This document shows, in pieces, positions 34,830-43,821 of a stretch of DNA of 64,000 nt (positions are counted from its first letter, which is position 1; every line of letters begins with the position of its first letter). This DNA is from Kiritimatiellia bacterium (GTDB taxonomy: Bacteria; Verrucomicrobiota; Kiritimatiellia; UBA8416; YA12-FULL-48-11). The translations under genes and the position numbers were made by a program. The notes under the pieces are model-generated. The model did no database searches. It worked only from the letters and a program-made list of their open reading frames with translations, and was not told where the DNA came from. The stretch spans positions 186,001 to 250,000 of the forward strand of contig JAQUPZ010000005.1 of NCBI GenBank assembly GCA_028716365.1, given 5' to 3'.

Positions 34830-36497
34830 ATGTTAACAACACTGCGGATCAAGAATTTCGCAATCGTCGAGAACATAATCGTCGAGTATGGAAATGGTCT
34901 GAATGTAATCACCGGCGAAACCGGCGCAGGAAAATCAATACTTGCCGCCGCCCTTGGACTGGTGCTCGGAGAACGCGCAGACAAAACGATGATCCGGGCC
35001 GGAGACGAACAGTGCGGCGTTGAAGCAGTCTTCCAGCTTGCCGACCCTTTGGAAATCAACAATATCCTCGCCGAAATGGGAATAGATGCCTGCGAGGATG
35101 GTCGACTCATCGTCCGCAGAATCATAACAACCTCCGGAAGCGGAAAGAACCTGATCAACGACTGTCCAACCACTGTCCAGGCTTTGAATAAAATCGGCGA
35201 TCTGCTGGTTGATATGCACGGCCCTCATGATCATCAGTCGCTCCTGAGCCAGGAATTTCAACTGGACCTGCTTGATTCTTTCGGCCATCTGGAAAAGATC
35301 CGCGAAGCTTATCAGATAATTTACAGGGAATTGTGTGAACTTAAGGCGAGGCGCAAGGAATTGGACTGTGACGATACCGAAGTCGCCCGTCAGATAGAAA
35401 TGCTTTCCTTCCAGGTCAAGGAAATCGAAGATGCAAATCTCACCTCCAGCGATGAGACTGACCTTGAGAATGAACACAAGATAACAGCCAATGCCCAGCG
35501 TATACTGGAGCTTTCCAACGGTATCCGTACTGCGCTTTCCGACAGTGACTCGTCCGCCTTTAACGCCCTCTCCTCAATCCAGGCGGCTCTCAACGAACTG
35601 ACAAATCTTCTTCCTGAAGCCGTCGAATGGAAGAAAGAAGCAGAATCAATTTCAATACAGATCCAGGAACTGACAACCAGCATCAGCAGCCGTGTTCAGA
35701 ATATTGAAAGTGATACTGAACGCCTGCAATGGCTTGAGGACCGCATGGCTATGCTTCACAAGTTCAAACGAAAATACGGTGCGTCTGTAAAAGAGATATT
35801 GGAACACCTTAATAAATCCAAAGAACGATTAAGTGACCTCCAAAGCCGCGGTGAAAAAATCTCGGAAATCGACAGGCAAATAGAAGCAATACAGAAAGAA
35901 ATCCAATCAGCCGGTGGCAAGCTAGGCAAAGAAAGACGGACAGCCGCCGAAACCATGGCAAAGGCCATCACCAGGGAATTACGAGACCTCGGATTCAAAC
36001 AGGGCTCATTCAGCGTGGAACTTCGCCAGATCGAGCCGGGTCCTTCAGGAATGGATGAAACGGATTTCGGGTTTGCTCCGAATGTCGGAGAACCTGCCAG
36101 ACCCTTGAGGGCAATAGCATCAAGCGGTGAAATATCACGTGTGATGCTGGCAATAAAATCAGTACTGGCCAATCATGACAGGATTCCAGTCCTTGTGTTT
36201 GACGAGATTGACTCAAATGTCGGCGGCGAGATGGGTAACGCCATAGGCGCCAAATTGTCAGTCGTTGCGGAAAAGCACCAGGTCCTCTGCATCACTCACC
36301 TGCCACAGGTTGCGGTTCACGGTACAACGCATTTTGTCGTAGCAAAGGAAGTTCGTGGTGGCCGTACCTGCACCGGAATTAAGGGAATCAAAGGTGATGA
36401 CCGCGTAGAGGAAATTGCCAGAATGCTTGGCGGTCGCGATCTGACCAGCGTGACCCTCAAACACGCAAAAGAAATGCTGAAAAAGGGCTCAGAGTAA
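34830..36497 (+). CDS. recN: DNA repair protein RecN
   Basis: 555 residues, SMC-like ATPase. Walker A in VITGETGAGKSILAAAL (about residue 30), central coiled coils broken by a hinge-like region, ABC signature in AIASSGEISRVMLAIK, Walker B in VLVFDEIDSNVGG, and the RecN tail QVLCITHLPQVAVHG. It acts in recombinational double-strand break repair. Length and order match the family (about 550). No LexA-type box is evident upstream. Confidence 0.93.
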   Translation: MLTTLRIKNFAIVENIIVEYGNGLNVITGETGAGKSILAAALGLVLGERADKTMIRAGDEQCGVEAVFQLADPLEINNILAEMGIDACEDGRLIVRRIITTSGSGKNLINDCPTTVQALNKIGDLLVDMHGPHDHQSLLSQEFQLDLLDSFGHLEKIREAYQIIYRELCELKARRKELDCDDTEVARQIEMLSFQVKEIEDANLTSSDETDLENEHKITANAQRILELSNGIRTALSDSDSSAFNALSSIQAALNELTNLLPEAVEWKKEAESISIQIQELTTSISSRVQNIESDTERLQWLEDRMAMLHKFKRKYGASVKEILEHLNKSKERLSDLQSRGEKISEIDRQIEAIQKEIQSAGGKLGKERRTAAETMAKAITRELRDLGFKQGSFSVELRQIEPGPSGMDETDFGFAPNVGEPARPLRAIASSGEISRVMLAIKSVLANHDRIPVLVFDEIDSNVGGEMGNAIGAKLSVVAEKHQVLCITHLPQVAVHGTTHFVVAKEVRGGRTCTGIKGIKGDDRVEEIARMLGGRDLTSVTLKHAKEMLKKGSE

Positions 36498-36566
36498 CAG
36501 AGGTATTAAGTCAAACTGGAATCCAGAATAATGTGGTAGTAATTCAATTCCCGAATTTTACACTAC

Positions 36567-37082
36567 TCAAAAAGACCACTTATCATAAGACACTATAGCT
36601 CCCACCGGGTTACGATTCTTCAGTCTGGGTTGATCTGCCGGATAACCCAATGCAAGCAATTCAACCACCCTGATTTCTTTTGGAATACCAAGAACATTCT
36701 TTACCTGGTCTTCAAAAAACGAACCTACCCAACAGGTGCCAAGCCCTTCTTCAACCGCCTGCAGGGTCATATGATCAATGGCTATTGCGAGATCAATCGG
36801 ATAAGAAAACTGCCCACAGCGCATTATATACGCACAGTTGGTTGCACAACAGGCAATGACAACAGGCGCCTGGCCGATAAATGTTTGATTACTGGCTGCA
36901 GGTACCAATCTCTGGCGTGTTTCGACATCCTGTACCACCACAAATCTCCATTCCTGGAAGTTTTTTGCAGATGGCGCCAGACGCGCCGCTTCAAGCACTA
37001 TATCAAGTTTATGCTTTTCAACAGGCCGATTCTGATAAGACCTGACCGAGTAACGTTTTTTTATCTGTTCTAGCAGTGCCAT
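36567..37082 (-). CDS. nitroreductase-family flavoprotein
   Basis: 171 residues of the FMN-dependent nitroreductase fold. The start has RYSVRSYQNRPVEK (FMN phosphate-binding Arg/Ser), then APSAKNFQEWRFVVV, and near the end EGLGTCWVGSF and the LALGYPAD motif. One of the shorter single-domain members. RBS GGAGAAT before the ATG. Physiological substrate unknown. Confidence 0.85.
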   Translation of the reverse strand: MALLEQIKKRYSVRSYQNRPVEKHKLDIVLEAARLAPSAKNFQEWRFVVVQDVETRQRLVPAASNQTFIGQAPVVIACCATNCAYIMRCGQFSYPIDLAIAIDHMTLQAVEEGLGTCWVGSFFEDQVKNVLGIPKEIRVVELLALGYPADQPRLKNRNPVGAIVSYDKWSF

Positions 37083-37124
37083 ATGATTCTCCTCCTGTAG
37101 ACCGGTTTTATAAGTCGATATAAT

Positions 37125-37622
37125 TTATTCCGTCTTATCCAGCGCCTCCATCGTCAGGATTACCTGACCAATTCCGGTTGTTCGCGGTACAGCACGAATG
37201 ACACACCTGGTCAGACACCATGGCAGTTTCTGCGATTCTGCTTTCTGTACAAATTCCATGGATTTTCCCACAGGAATATCATTCATTGAGATTTCCTTCT
37301 GCCTGATCAACCACCCGTCAATCAGATCTTTCCGCGAATCCTTCATGTCATCAGCCTTACTGCCAGGAAACATTTCCTGGAGAAGACCATTCAACGAAAC
37401 GGGATGTTTCTCTGGAATCTGCTCCGTCTTCTTTTTTGCAGTCTCGAAACGGGCAAGATCAGTTTCCATGTTTCTCAATATTTTTAATTCACCGGATTTC
37501 TTTTTAAACCGCCGGTATAAATCATCCGTCGTGTTGAGGTTCTGTACTGTCATACCAACACCTATGACCAGGAAAACGGCAGCAGACAGCCATAAAATCC
37601 GCGCTGACAGGTTCTCATTCAT
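37125..37622 (-). CDS. GspM/PilO-like membrane protein (partner of the GspL-like protein)
   Basis: 165 residues: a short cytoplasmic start, one TM helix (about 8-26), then a coiled-coil segment (TTDDLYRRFKKKSGELKILRNMETDLARFETAKKK region) and an alpha/beta periplasmic domain. This is the layout of GspM/PilO-type proteins that bind GspL/PilN. Its ATG overlaps the end of the upstream GspL-like gene by 8 bp, which supports a stable pair. Sequence similarity alone is weak. Confidence 0.5.
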   Translation of the reverse strand: MNENLSARILWLSAAVFLVIGVGMTVQNLNTTDDLYRRFKKKSGELKILRNMETDLARFETAKKKTEQIPEKHPVSLNGLLQEMFPGSKADDMKDSRKDLIDGWLIRQKEISMNDIPVGKSMEFVQKAESQKLPWCLTRCVIRAVPRTTGIGQVILTMEALDKTE

Positions 37623-39054
37623 TACTGCCTCCTGTCACCGGTGTGGTTATTGAGAATACAATACGTTCATCAGCCAGCGATTCCTTTCTATCCAGCTTGA
37701 CGGCATATCCCTTTTGTTTCAAAGCATCCAAAAGTACGTCGCATTTCTTCCAGTTTCCTGCCGTACCACTGACATTTATCTTTTCCCGGCTGATTGAAAG
37801 TGTCTCATAGTGAAGATCGTTCTTCTTTGCCAGATCAGTCACGGAACTGATCATTTCAATCAGTGACGGTTCAAAGTTCCTGAGAAACGGTTTCAGCATG
37901 TCCCTGCGCGGATTCAATGCATCACGTACCACCTTGATACGTCCTTCACCTTTCGCAGCAACATGATAACCGGCAAGTTTGTCCGCCAGAGAAATTGTCA
38001 TATCCTCCAATCCGGCTTCTTTTTGATGAACCACCGTGTTCCATGCAAGATTTATGGCGCATATCAGAAGGCCGGCTGCCAGATAAGTCAATGCCGTCCT
38101 GAGTGTTTCCTTTTCGACCCTTCGGGCAATACGCGGATGGAGAAATGTCCCGCTTCTGAGGTTACAGCGTAATGGTCCGGCAAGAAGCGCACGTGTTGCC
38201 ACCGCCCGGGCAAGAAATGTTTCAGGTTTGTCATGCACAATCGAAGTACCAGGCCACTCAGAACGCAGTGACTCCTGAAGTTTCCCAAACAACGCGGCAT
38301 CACCAACCCCGGGGCCGGTCCACATCCATCTGACATCAGCATCTTTCCGGCCATGTCCCTGCTTGAGTTGCGCTTTTAGAAGTCTGCTTATCTGGGCAAT
38401 ATTGTTCGGTCCAAGGCTGTGCGCGCTTATTAATTCCCCGCCGCGCCCGATCGCCATGGTTGAACGCTCAATCCCAAGATATACTACAATGCGGGGTGTA
38501 TTTTCCGTGCCTGTTACGACTGGTACTTCCAAAAGACTCTGGGTCCAGAGGGCCAACCCCTCTTGATCAAGCACAACAGGATCTATTCCAAATGTTTTAA
38601 ATAACTCTATCTTCTTCTGGATATCCTCCATTCTGGCAGCAACTGCGAGGGCACGAGTTACGCCTCCTTCGACAGGCAAGAGTTCTTTACCGATGATATC
38701 CGTTTTTCCTGTCAGCTGCTTTTGTTTCGTCTCAACAAAATCATAGATACAATCCTCCAGCGCAAAAGGAAGCTGAACATCAAGAAGTGTCGGCAGGACT
38801 TTCAGTGCTTTACGAAACGAAAGAAACGGCGCCTCAAGCCAGCACGAGAAACTCTCGCTTGCCGTCAAGGCACCAACTGCAACAGCTTTACCACTTTGAA
38901 GACCATTTACAAACGATGAGTCATTAACAGACACAGGAAAACAGTTCACGTGTCCCCGGGTTCGTTCAGCACGCACAACGACAGGTTGACCGGCTTGCAG
39001 ATCAATACCATAACAACTTCCGATCCATTCAGCAGTTTTCCTGTATTCGATCAT
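37615..39054 (-). CDS. GspL/PilM-PilN-like protein
   Basis: 479 residues. The N-terminal 300 residues look like an actin-like PilM/GspL cytoplasmic domain (IVVYLGIERSTMAIGRGGELI phosphate-loop-like strand). A TM helix at about 322-340 (TYLAAGLLICAINLAW) leads into a PilN/GspL-like periplasmic coiled coil and ferredoxin-like domain. This fits a fused PilM-PilN or GspL component of a type II secretion or type IV pilus assembly platform. No GspD/E/F/G genes lie in the window, so the machine it serves must be encoded elsewhere. Confidence 0.6.
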   Translation of the reverse strand: MIEYRKTAEWIGSCYGIDLQAGQPVVVRAERTRGHVNCFPVSVNDSSFVNGLQSGKAVAVGALTASESFSCWLEAPFLSFRKALKVLPTLLDVQLPFALEDCIYDFVETKQKQLTGKTDIIGKELLPVEGGVTRALAVAARMEDIQKKIELFKTFGIDPVVLDQEGLALWTQSLLEVPVVTGTENTPRIVVYLGIERSTMAIGRGGELISAHSLGPNNIAQISRLLKAQLKQGHGRKDADVRWMWTGPGVGDAALFGKLQESLRSEWPGTSIVHDKPETFLARAVATRALLAGPLRCNLRSGTFLHPRIARRVEKETLRTALTYLAAGLLICAINLAWNTVVHQKEAGLEDMTISLADKLAGYHVAAKGEGRIKVVRDALNPRRDMLKPFLRNFEPSLIEMISSVTDLAKKNDLHYETLSISREKINVSGTAGNWKKCDVLLDALKQKGYAVKLDRKESLADERIVFSITTPVTGGSNE

Positions 39055-39087
39055 TCAAATCTCCGGCAATTCAAAAGCTTTCAGTCG

Positions 39088-39339
39088 TCATCCCCGGGAA
39101 CGCCCAAGATAGACCATGATACCCCGGAGTCCGAGCACAATCAGCGAGATAATCATATAGACAAGACCAAGGTTAAGAAGCTTTACATTCTTGTGAAATA
39201 TATAACCACCTGCCATACCCAATCCTAGAATTAAACCGGCAAGACCCAGCGCAAGAAGGATCACCTTTAAATGCCGGTATCCCCTGAAATGCCTGCGCTT
39301 GCGGGAATACTGATTTGTTTCTGGTACGTCTGTCGTCAT
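39088..39339 (-). CDS. small two-TM membrane protein
   Basis: 83 residues from the ATG at 39339; the frame is open 26 codons further upstream but that part has no clear start. A basic N-terminal stretch (YSRKRRHFRGYRH) precedes two TM helices (about 24-45 and 54-76) and a short basic tail. No family recognised. It sits 33 bp upstream of the GspL-like gene on the same strand and may be co-transcribed. Confidence 0.5.
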   Translation of the reverse strand: MTTDVPETNQYSRKRRHFRGYRHLKVILLALGLAGLILGLGMAGGYIFHKNVKLLNLGLVYMIISLIVLGLRGIMVYLGRSRG

Positions 39340-39539
39340 ATGTTCACTTTCTACATTATCCGCTATAAAACGCCAAGACAGAAGTATGTTATTCCTCCCT
39401 TGCCAGTTAAGACACAATGTGGATACAATGTACCCAGTTTTTCAATAGAAAAGAGAAGTTCCCTGCGTCAGAATATATTGCAGCAGGATATATGACATTA
39501 TATCGCTGGCGGGTAATAGTGATGTGGAGAACGAAATTG

Positions 39540-40412
39540 ATGAAGAGACTGATATTAATTGCCTGTTTTGTATTCTTGGCCGGTTCCGGCTTTTCCGCCG
39601 ATAACGGTGATGACCGTCTACCCGCTGCCATACAGTTCAAAAAGGCTCAGCAGATACTGACAATGGCAGATGAGGCACGCGACAGGGAAAAATACATCAA
39701 TGCCATAACTCTTTACCGGGAAGCCCTCATCACATACATAAAGCTTTCGAAAAACTATCCTGATTGGCAGCCAGGCGTTACGCAATTTCGCATCGTATAC
39801 TGCAACAACCAGCTTGACGCATTGTTGGACAATACAGACAAGAAAGACCTCGCGGAGATTGCAACATCCGACAGGACCGATATCATGGTCCCAGCGGATA
39901 CACCCGCTGTTACAGGCAACAATACAACCCTGAATAAAAAGAAAATTGAGAACATCAAATCTGAAGCCAAGATCCTGCTGGGAAAGGGAAATACTGAAAA
40001 GGCGCGCGCCATACTTCTCAACGGGCTTCGAATGGAACCCGACGACATAAATATGCGTATGCTCATGGGAATTACCCATTGCCGGGCAAATGAATTTGAA
40101 AACGCAATGTATCTCACAGAACCACTTATACAGGAAGATCCCTCAAATGCCATTGCCCACATTATACTCGGTACCGCATATTTTGGTCTCGGTAAAATAC
40201 CTGATGCCGCGAAGCAAATGCAGGAAGCGCTGACTCTCAACCCGAAACTCGCAGAGGCGCATTATAATCTTGCCCAAATCCTGCTCGCAAGTAAACCGGC
40301 GGAAACGAATGCCGCAAGAAATCATTATAAGTCAGCGCTGGAACTGGGATCCCAACCGGATACCAACCTTAATTTTCTTCTGCTGGAACCGCCGCAGGAC
40401 AATAAACATTGA
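39540..40412 (+). CDS. secreted TPR-repeat protein
   Basis: About 290 residues from ATG 39540, the start that gives a clean Sec signal (MKRLILIACFVFLAGSGFSA). An N-terminal helical region with a TPR-like unit (KYINAITLYREALITYIKLS) is followed, after a Thr/Asn-rich linker, by tandem TPRs: KARAILLNGLRMEPDD, FENAMYLTEPLIQEDPSN, IPDAAKQMQEALTLNPKL. Periplasmic protein-protein interaction role is likely. A GGAGA lies about 10 bp before the start. Confidence 0.72.
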   Translation: MKRLILIACFVFLAGSGFSADNGDDRLPAAIQFKKAQQILTMADEARDREKYINAITLYREALITYIKLSKNYPDWQPGVTQFRIVYCNNQLDALLDNTDKKDLAEIATSDRTDIMVPADTPAVTGNNTTLNKKKIENIKSEAKILLGKGNTEKARAILLNGLRMEPDDINMRMLMGITHCRANEFENAMYLTEPLIQEDPSNAIAHIILGTAYFGLGKIPDAAKQMQEALTLNPKLAEAHYNLAQILLASKPAETNAARNHYKSALELGSQPDTNLNFLLLEPPQDNKH

Positions 40413-40467
40413 TTACACTCTTACCTCGCAAAAAGAAGATTACTGTAGTCTCGAGGCTGAATAGTTA

Positions 40468-40959
40468 ATGAAAACAAAAATACTATTAATTCTTATATGC
40501 CTTGCAGGAATAGTGCAGTCTATAATCTATTACACTTATCTGCCCCGGAAAGTCGCAACACATTTTGGAACATCAGGCTTGCCGAATGGCTGGATGACAA
40601 GCACAGGGAACCTTCTCTTATCAGCTACTTTATTCATATTTATGACAGTCCTGATGCTCGCCACGTCAAAGCTTACGAGTATTATCCCTGTCCGTTTTGT
40701 TAATCTGCCGAACAAGGATTACTGGCTGGCCGATGGACGAAAAGGACAGTCGCTCATATACATTTCGGGATGCATGCATATTTTCGGAATTGCCATTAAT
40801 CTCTTCTTTCTGTTCATGAACCATATGGTATTCCTTGCAAACTTTGAACGACCCGCAAGACTTAACGAAACTGCAGTATTTTCAGCACTTGGCATTTTCC
40901 TGTTATTCACCGCCGCATGGTTCTTCACTTTTATTCGTCATTTCCGCAAACCTGCCTGA
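40468..40959 (+). CDS. DUF1648-type membrane protein
   Basis: 163 residues, four TM segments. The first loop carries the DUF1648 motif: LPRKVATHFGTSGLPNGWM. Members are small integral membrane proteins of unknown function, some linked to SdpI-like immunity. No toxin gene is adjacent. It starts 55 bp after the TPR gene. Confidence 0.65.
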   Translation: MKTKILLILICLAGIVQSIIYYTYLPRKVATHFGTSGLPNGWMTSTGNLLLSATLFIFMTVLMLATSKLTSIIPVRFVNLPNKDYWLADGRKGQSLIYISGCMHIFGIAINLFFLFMNHMVFLANFERPARLNETAVFSALGIFLLFTAAWFFTFIRHFRKPA

Positions 40960-40984
40960 ACGGAATATTCCTAATAAAATCGCT

Positions 40985-41170
40985 AATTTTACCCTTGCGT
41001 GGTAAGGGTTTTCTGTTACAGTCCTGCGTCTTGTTAGTCTCGGAGGCTCCGCGATAGCGACAGCCGTAAACGCGGGACGGAAGCGAGTGTTTTCCCTGCC
41101 ACAGGGAAAACCAAAGCGGATTTTCCCGCCAGGCACGGCGAAAGCCGGCTGATGGCAATGGGAAGAAAAG
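40985..41170 (+). ncRNA. structured leader region upstream of rpsB
   Basis: The 220-bp gap before rpsB is rich in strong hairpins: CGGAG-g-CTCCG at 41041, a perfect 10-bp stem GTTTTCCCTG-cca-CAGGGAAAAC at 41089-41111, and a GAAA tetraloop hairpin CGGC-GAAA-GCCG at 41136-41147. It is GC-rich and non-coding on the plus strand. It may be a 5' leader for ribosomal-protein autoregulation (S2 leaders exist in several phyla) or a small RNA. It matches no riboswitch that I recognise. Confidence 0.4.
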
Positions 41171-41179
41171 GAGAATAAC

Positions 41180-42196
41180 GTGGCAGATACTGTAGAAAAA
41201 CCCTATCGGGACATTAGTGTTCGCGACCTGCTCGATGCAGGACTTCATTTCGGTCATCAAACCAAACGCTGGAATCCCAAAATGAAGCGCTATATCTTTG
41301 ACAAGCGCAACGGGATCCACATCATCGATTTATCAAAGAGCCTTGTAATGCTTCAGGGCGCACTGGAATTCCTGTATGAAACCGTCTGTGCAGGAAAAAA
41401 TGTGCTCTTTGTAGGTACAAAGAAACAGGCACAGGAAGTCATCAAAGAAACGGCCACAGCCTGCAATCAGCCGTACGTGACCTTCCGCTGGCTCGGCGGC
41501 ACGCTGACAAACATAACCACGATCCGTCGCAGTGTACAACGAATGCGTACGCTTGATGACATGGAAAAGAACGATATTTTTTCCAAGATGCACAAAAAAG
41601 AAGTTTCCGGACTGAAACACGAACTTGAAAAACTCAGGCGTAATCTCACGGGCATCGCCAGCATGGCTGACCTGCCTGGCGCTCTCTTAGTGGTGGACAT
41701 TAACCGCGAAGCAATAGCCGTTGCTGAAGCAAACAGATTAGGCATTCCAGTTGTAGCTATTGTTGATACAAACTGTGATCCGGATCCGATCAATTATCCG
41801 ATTCCCGGTAATGATGATGCTCTGCGCGCCATCAAATTGATCGCAACAGTAGTTGGAGAAACCATAGGCAAAGCCAACCAGGAATATGCCAAGGTGGCTG
41901 TTGAAATCGCCCGCAAAAAGGAAGCTGAGGCCGCGGCTAGGGCCGCCAGAGGCATTACAGAAGCCGGCGAAGGTAGGGATAAAGCCGGTAAACCGGGACG
42001 CGGTGGACCAAGAAGTGGAACTAGAAGACCCGCAAGAAAGACCGCAGGAACAGACAAAAAAGCACCCGCAAAAGCCGGCACTTCAAAGAAGAAAACAGAA
42101 GACACAGCCGTTGCATCCGCTGCAGAAGAAAAGAAAGAACCTGCAGAGGCACCAAAGGCTGAAACAGAACAGAAACCAGAAGCTGAAAAAGAATAA
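41180..42196 (+). CDS. rpsB: 30S ribosomal protein S2, with long low-complexity C-terminal tail
   Basis: 338 residues. The first about 235 residues are standard S2 (LLDAGLHFGHQTKRWNPKM, NVLFVGTKKQAQEV, VTFRWLGGTLTN, IPVVAIVDTNCDPD). The remaining about 95 residues are an Ala/Lys/Glu/Gly-rich, probably disordered tail, against about 240-260 residues for most S2. Start is GTG at 41180 with RBS AAAGGAGA. It is followed 29 bp later by tsf, the usual order. Confidence 0.95.
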   Translation: MADTVEKPYRDISVRDLLDAGLHFGHQTKRWNPKMKRYIFDKRNGIHIIDLSKSLVMLQGALEFLYETVCAGKNVLFVGTKKQAQEVIKETATACNQPYVTFRWLGGTLTNITTIRRSVQRMRTLDDMEKNDIFSKMHKKEVSGLKHELEKLRRNLTGIASMADLPGALLVVDINREAIAVAEANRLGIPVVAIVDTNCDPDPINYPIPGNDDALRAIKLIATVVGETIGKANQEYAKVAVEIARKKEAEAAARAARGITEAGEGRDKAGKPGRGGPRSGTRRPARKTAGTDKKAPAKAGTSKKKTEDTAVASAAEEKKEPAEAPKAETEQKPEAEKE

Positions 42197-42225
42197 AGTA
42201 ATTTAAATTTCCAAGGAGATTACCC

Positions 42226-43062
42226 ATGGCCGAAATATCTGCTGATACCGTCAAAAAATTACGTGATACAACAAATGTAAGTATGATGGAATGTAAACGC
42301 GCCCTGGTCGAAGCCAACGGCGACATGGAAAAGGCAACGCGTATCCTCCGTGAACGCGGTATTGCCATCGCAACAAAGAAAGCTTCACGTGCAACAAATC
42401 AGGGAATTATTGCCTCCGCAACAACTCCGGATGGTAAAATATCGTCTCTTATCCAAGTCAACTGCGAAACCGATTTTGTCGCCAGAAACGACAACTTCAA
42501 GACTTTCGTCAGCCAGCTTGCAGTCAAGGCATGTTCCACCGACGGGAATCTCGGCGAAACGATGAAATCCGATTTAACGGCAAAAGTTGTAGAAATCGGC
42601 GAGAATCTGGTTATCACACGCAATATGCGCTTTGTACTTCAGGGTACCGGTGCAATCGCTTCATATATCCACATGGGAGGAAAAGTCGGCGTGCTCGTGG
42701 ATGTCTCATGCGAAAAGGCGGAAACTGTAAACAATCCGATTTTCAAGGAACTGATCAAGGACCTGACACTGCACGTGGCAGCCAGCAAACCCAGATATCT
42801 CACATCAGCAGAGGTACCTGCCGATGTAGTTAAAACAGAACGCGAAATCTATGCCAAGCAGGTTACTAACAAACCAGCCAATATCATTGATAAAATCGTT
42901 GATGGTAAAATGAAAAAATTCTACGAGGAGAATTGCTTTGTCAACCAGCTGTTCGTAAAGGAACAAAAAGTGACAATCACCGCTCTTCTTGATGCAAAAG
43001 GCAAACAAGTCAACGATATATTAAAGATCAGAAAATTCGCGCGTTATCAGCTCGGGGAATGA
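42226..43062 (+). CDS. tsf: translation elongation factor Ts
   Basis: 278 residues. The N-terminal UBA-like module (TVKKLRDTTNVSMMECKRALVEANGDMEKA) and the core domains (IQVNCETDFVARNDNF, GKVGVLVDVSCE) are clear. It recycles EF-Tu by GDP release. RBS AAGGAGAT precedes the ATG. In the standard rpsB-tsf operon. Confidence 0.95.
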   Translation: MAEISADTVKKLRDTTNVSMMECKRALVEANGDMEKATRILRERGIAIATKKASRATNQGIIASATTPDGKISSLIQVNCETDFVARNDNFKTFVSQLAVKACSTDGNLGETMKSDLTAKVVEIGENLVITRNMRFVLQGTGAIASYIHMGGKVGVLVDVSCEKAETVNNPIFKELIKDLTLHVAASKPRYLTSAEVPADVVKTEREIYAKQVTNKPANIIDKIVDGKMKKFYEENCFVNQLFVKEQKVTITALLDAKGKQVNDILKIRKFARYQLGE

Positions 43063-43101
43063 TATAATACCAGGGCAGGAAACGCTTTGGAAATTTTTCT
43101 T

Positions 43102-43716
43102 ATGAAAAACAGGACGAAACTGTTTTTTGTCACTTTTCTTACATTCGCGAGATTTCCTCTTGTTCTTTTGTTTTTCACCGGAGCACTTTTTAATGTCAAA
43201 TATCATGAAACATGGTTGTTTTCTGTATCATTGGGCTGTTTGATTGCTTCTGCCGTTACCGACTTTTTTGACGGTTATCTGGCCAGAAAGTTAAATGTGG
43301 TGACGAAATTCGGCGCACATGCCGATCCGTTGATGGATAAATTCTTTTACCTCAGCACGCTGCCATTGCTGGTATTTATCGCCACAAAAAACAATCACAT
43401 TCCTCATGCGGTATTTCTGCTGGTTATGACCGTTTTTTTTCTTTCGCGGGACCAATGGGTTACATTCCTGAGATCCATCGGATCCATGTATAATGTCAGT
43501 GGCGGAGCAAACTGGTCCGGCAAACTCAGGACAGCCATAAACTTCCCGATGATTTGCCTGATTTATTTCGTCGAAGGATCCCCCTGCAATCCGATCATCA
43601 GTAACTGGATTCTGCATCTGCTGGAAGGAATCGCTTTTATCTCCAATTTTGTATCTCTTTATATCTATACCCGCAACTACTGGCCATACATTATCAAGTC
43701 TACAGACAACGAGTGA
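43102..43716 (+). CDS. CDP-alcohol phosphatidyltransferase family protein (PgsA-like)
   Basis: About 204 residues from the ATG at 43102, preferred over an upstream TTG. The CDP-alcohol phosphotransferase signature D-x2-D-G-x2-A-R-x8-G-x3-D-x3-D is complete: DFFDGYLARKLNVVTKFGAHADPLMDK split over residues about 58-84. Five to six TM helices. Probably phosphatidylglycerophosphate synthase, but other CDP-alcohol acceptors are possible. It follows tsf by 39 bp. Confidence 0.82.
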   Translation: MKNRTKLFFVTFLTFARFPLVLLFFTGALFNVKYHETWLFSVSLGCLIASAVTDFFDGYLARKLNVVTKFGAHADPLMDKFFYLSTLPLLVFIATKNNHIPHAVFLLVMTVFFLSRDQWVTFLRSIGSMYNVSGGANWSGKLRTAINFPMICLIYFVEGSPCNPIISNWILHLLEGIAFISNFVSLYIYTRNYWPYIIKSTDNE

Positions 43717-43821
43717 TACTGGAACAAATTCAAGCGGCCAGCTGGTACAGAAGAATCCGGTTATATTCGGCAAGATAAGCCGATATACAAGTAATCCCCG
43801 GGAACTGAAAGACTATTGACC

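Noticed and set aside
40985-41170. Known riboswitch before rpsB
   Set aside because: No recognised core motif (cobalamin, TPP, SAM, FMN, glycine) is present, and the downstream gene is a ribosomal protein.
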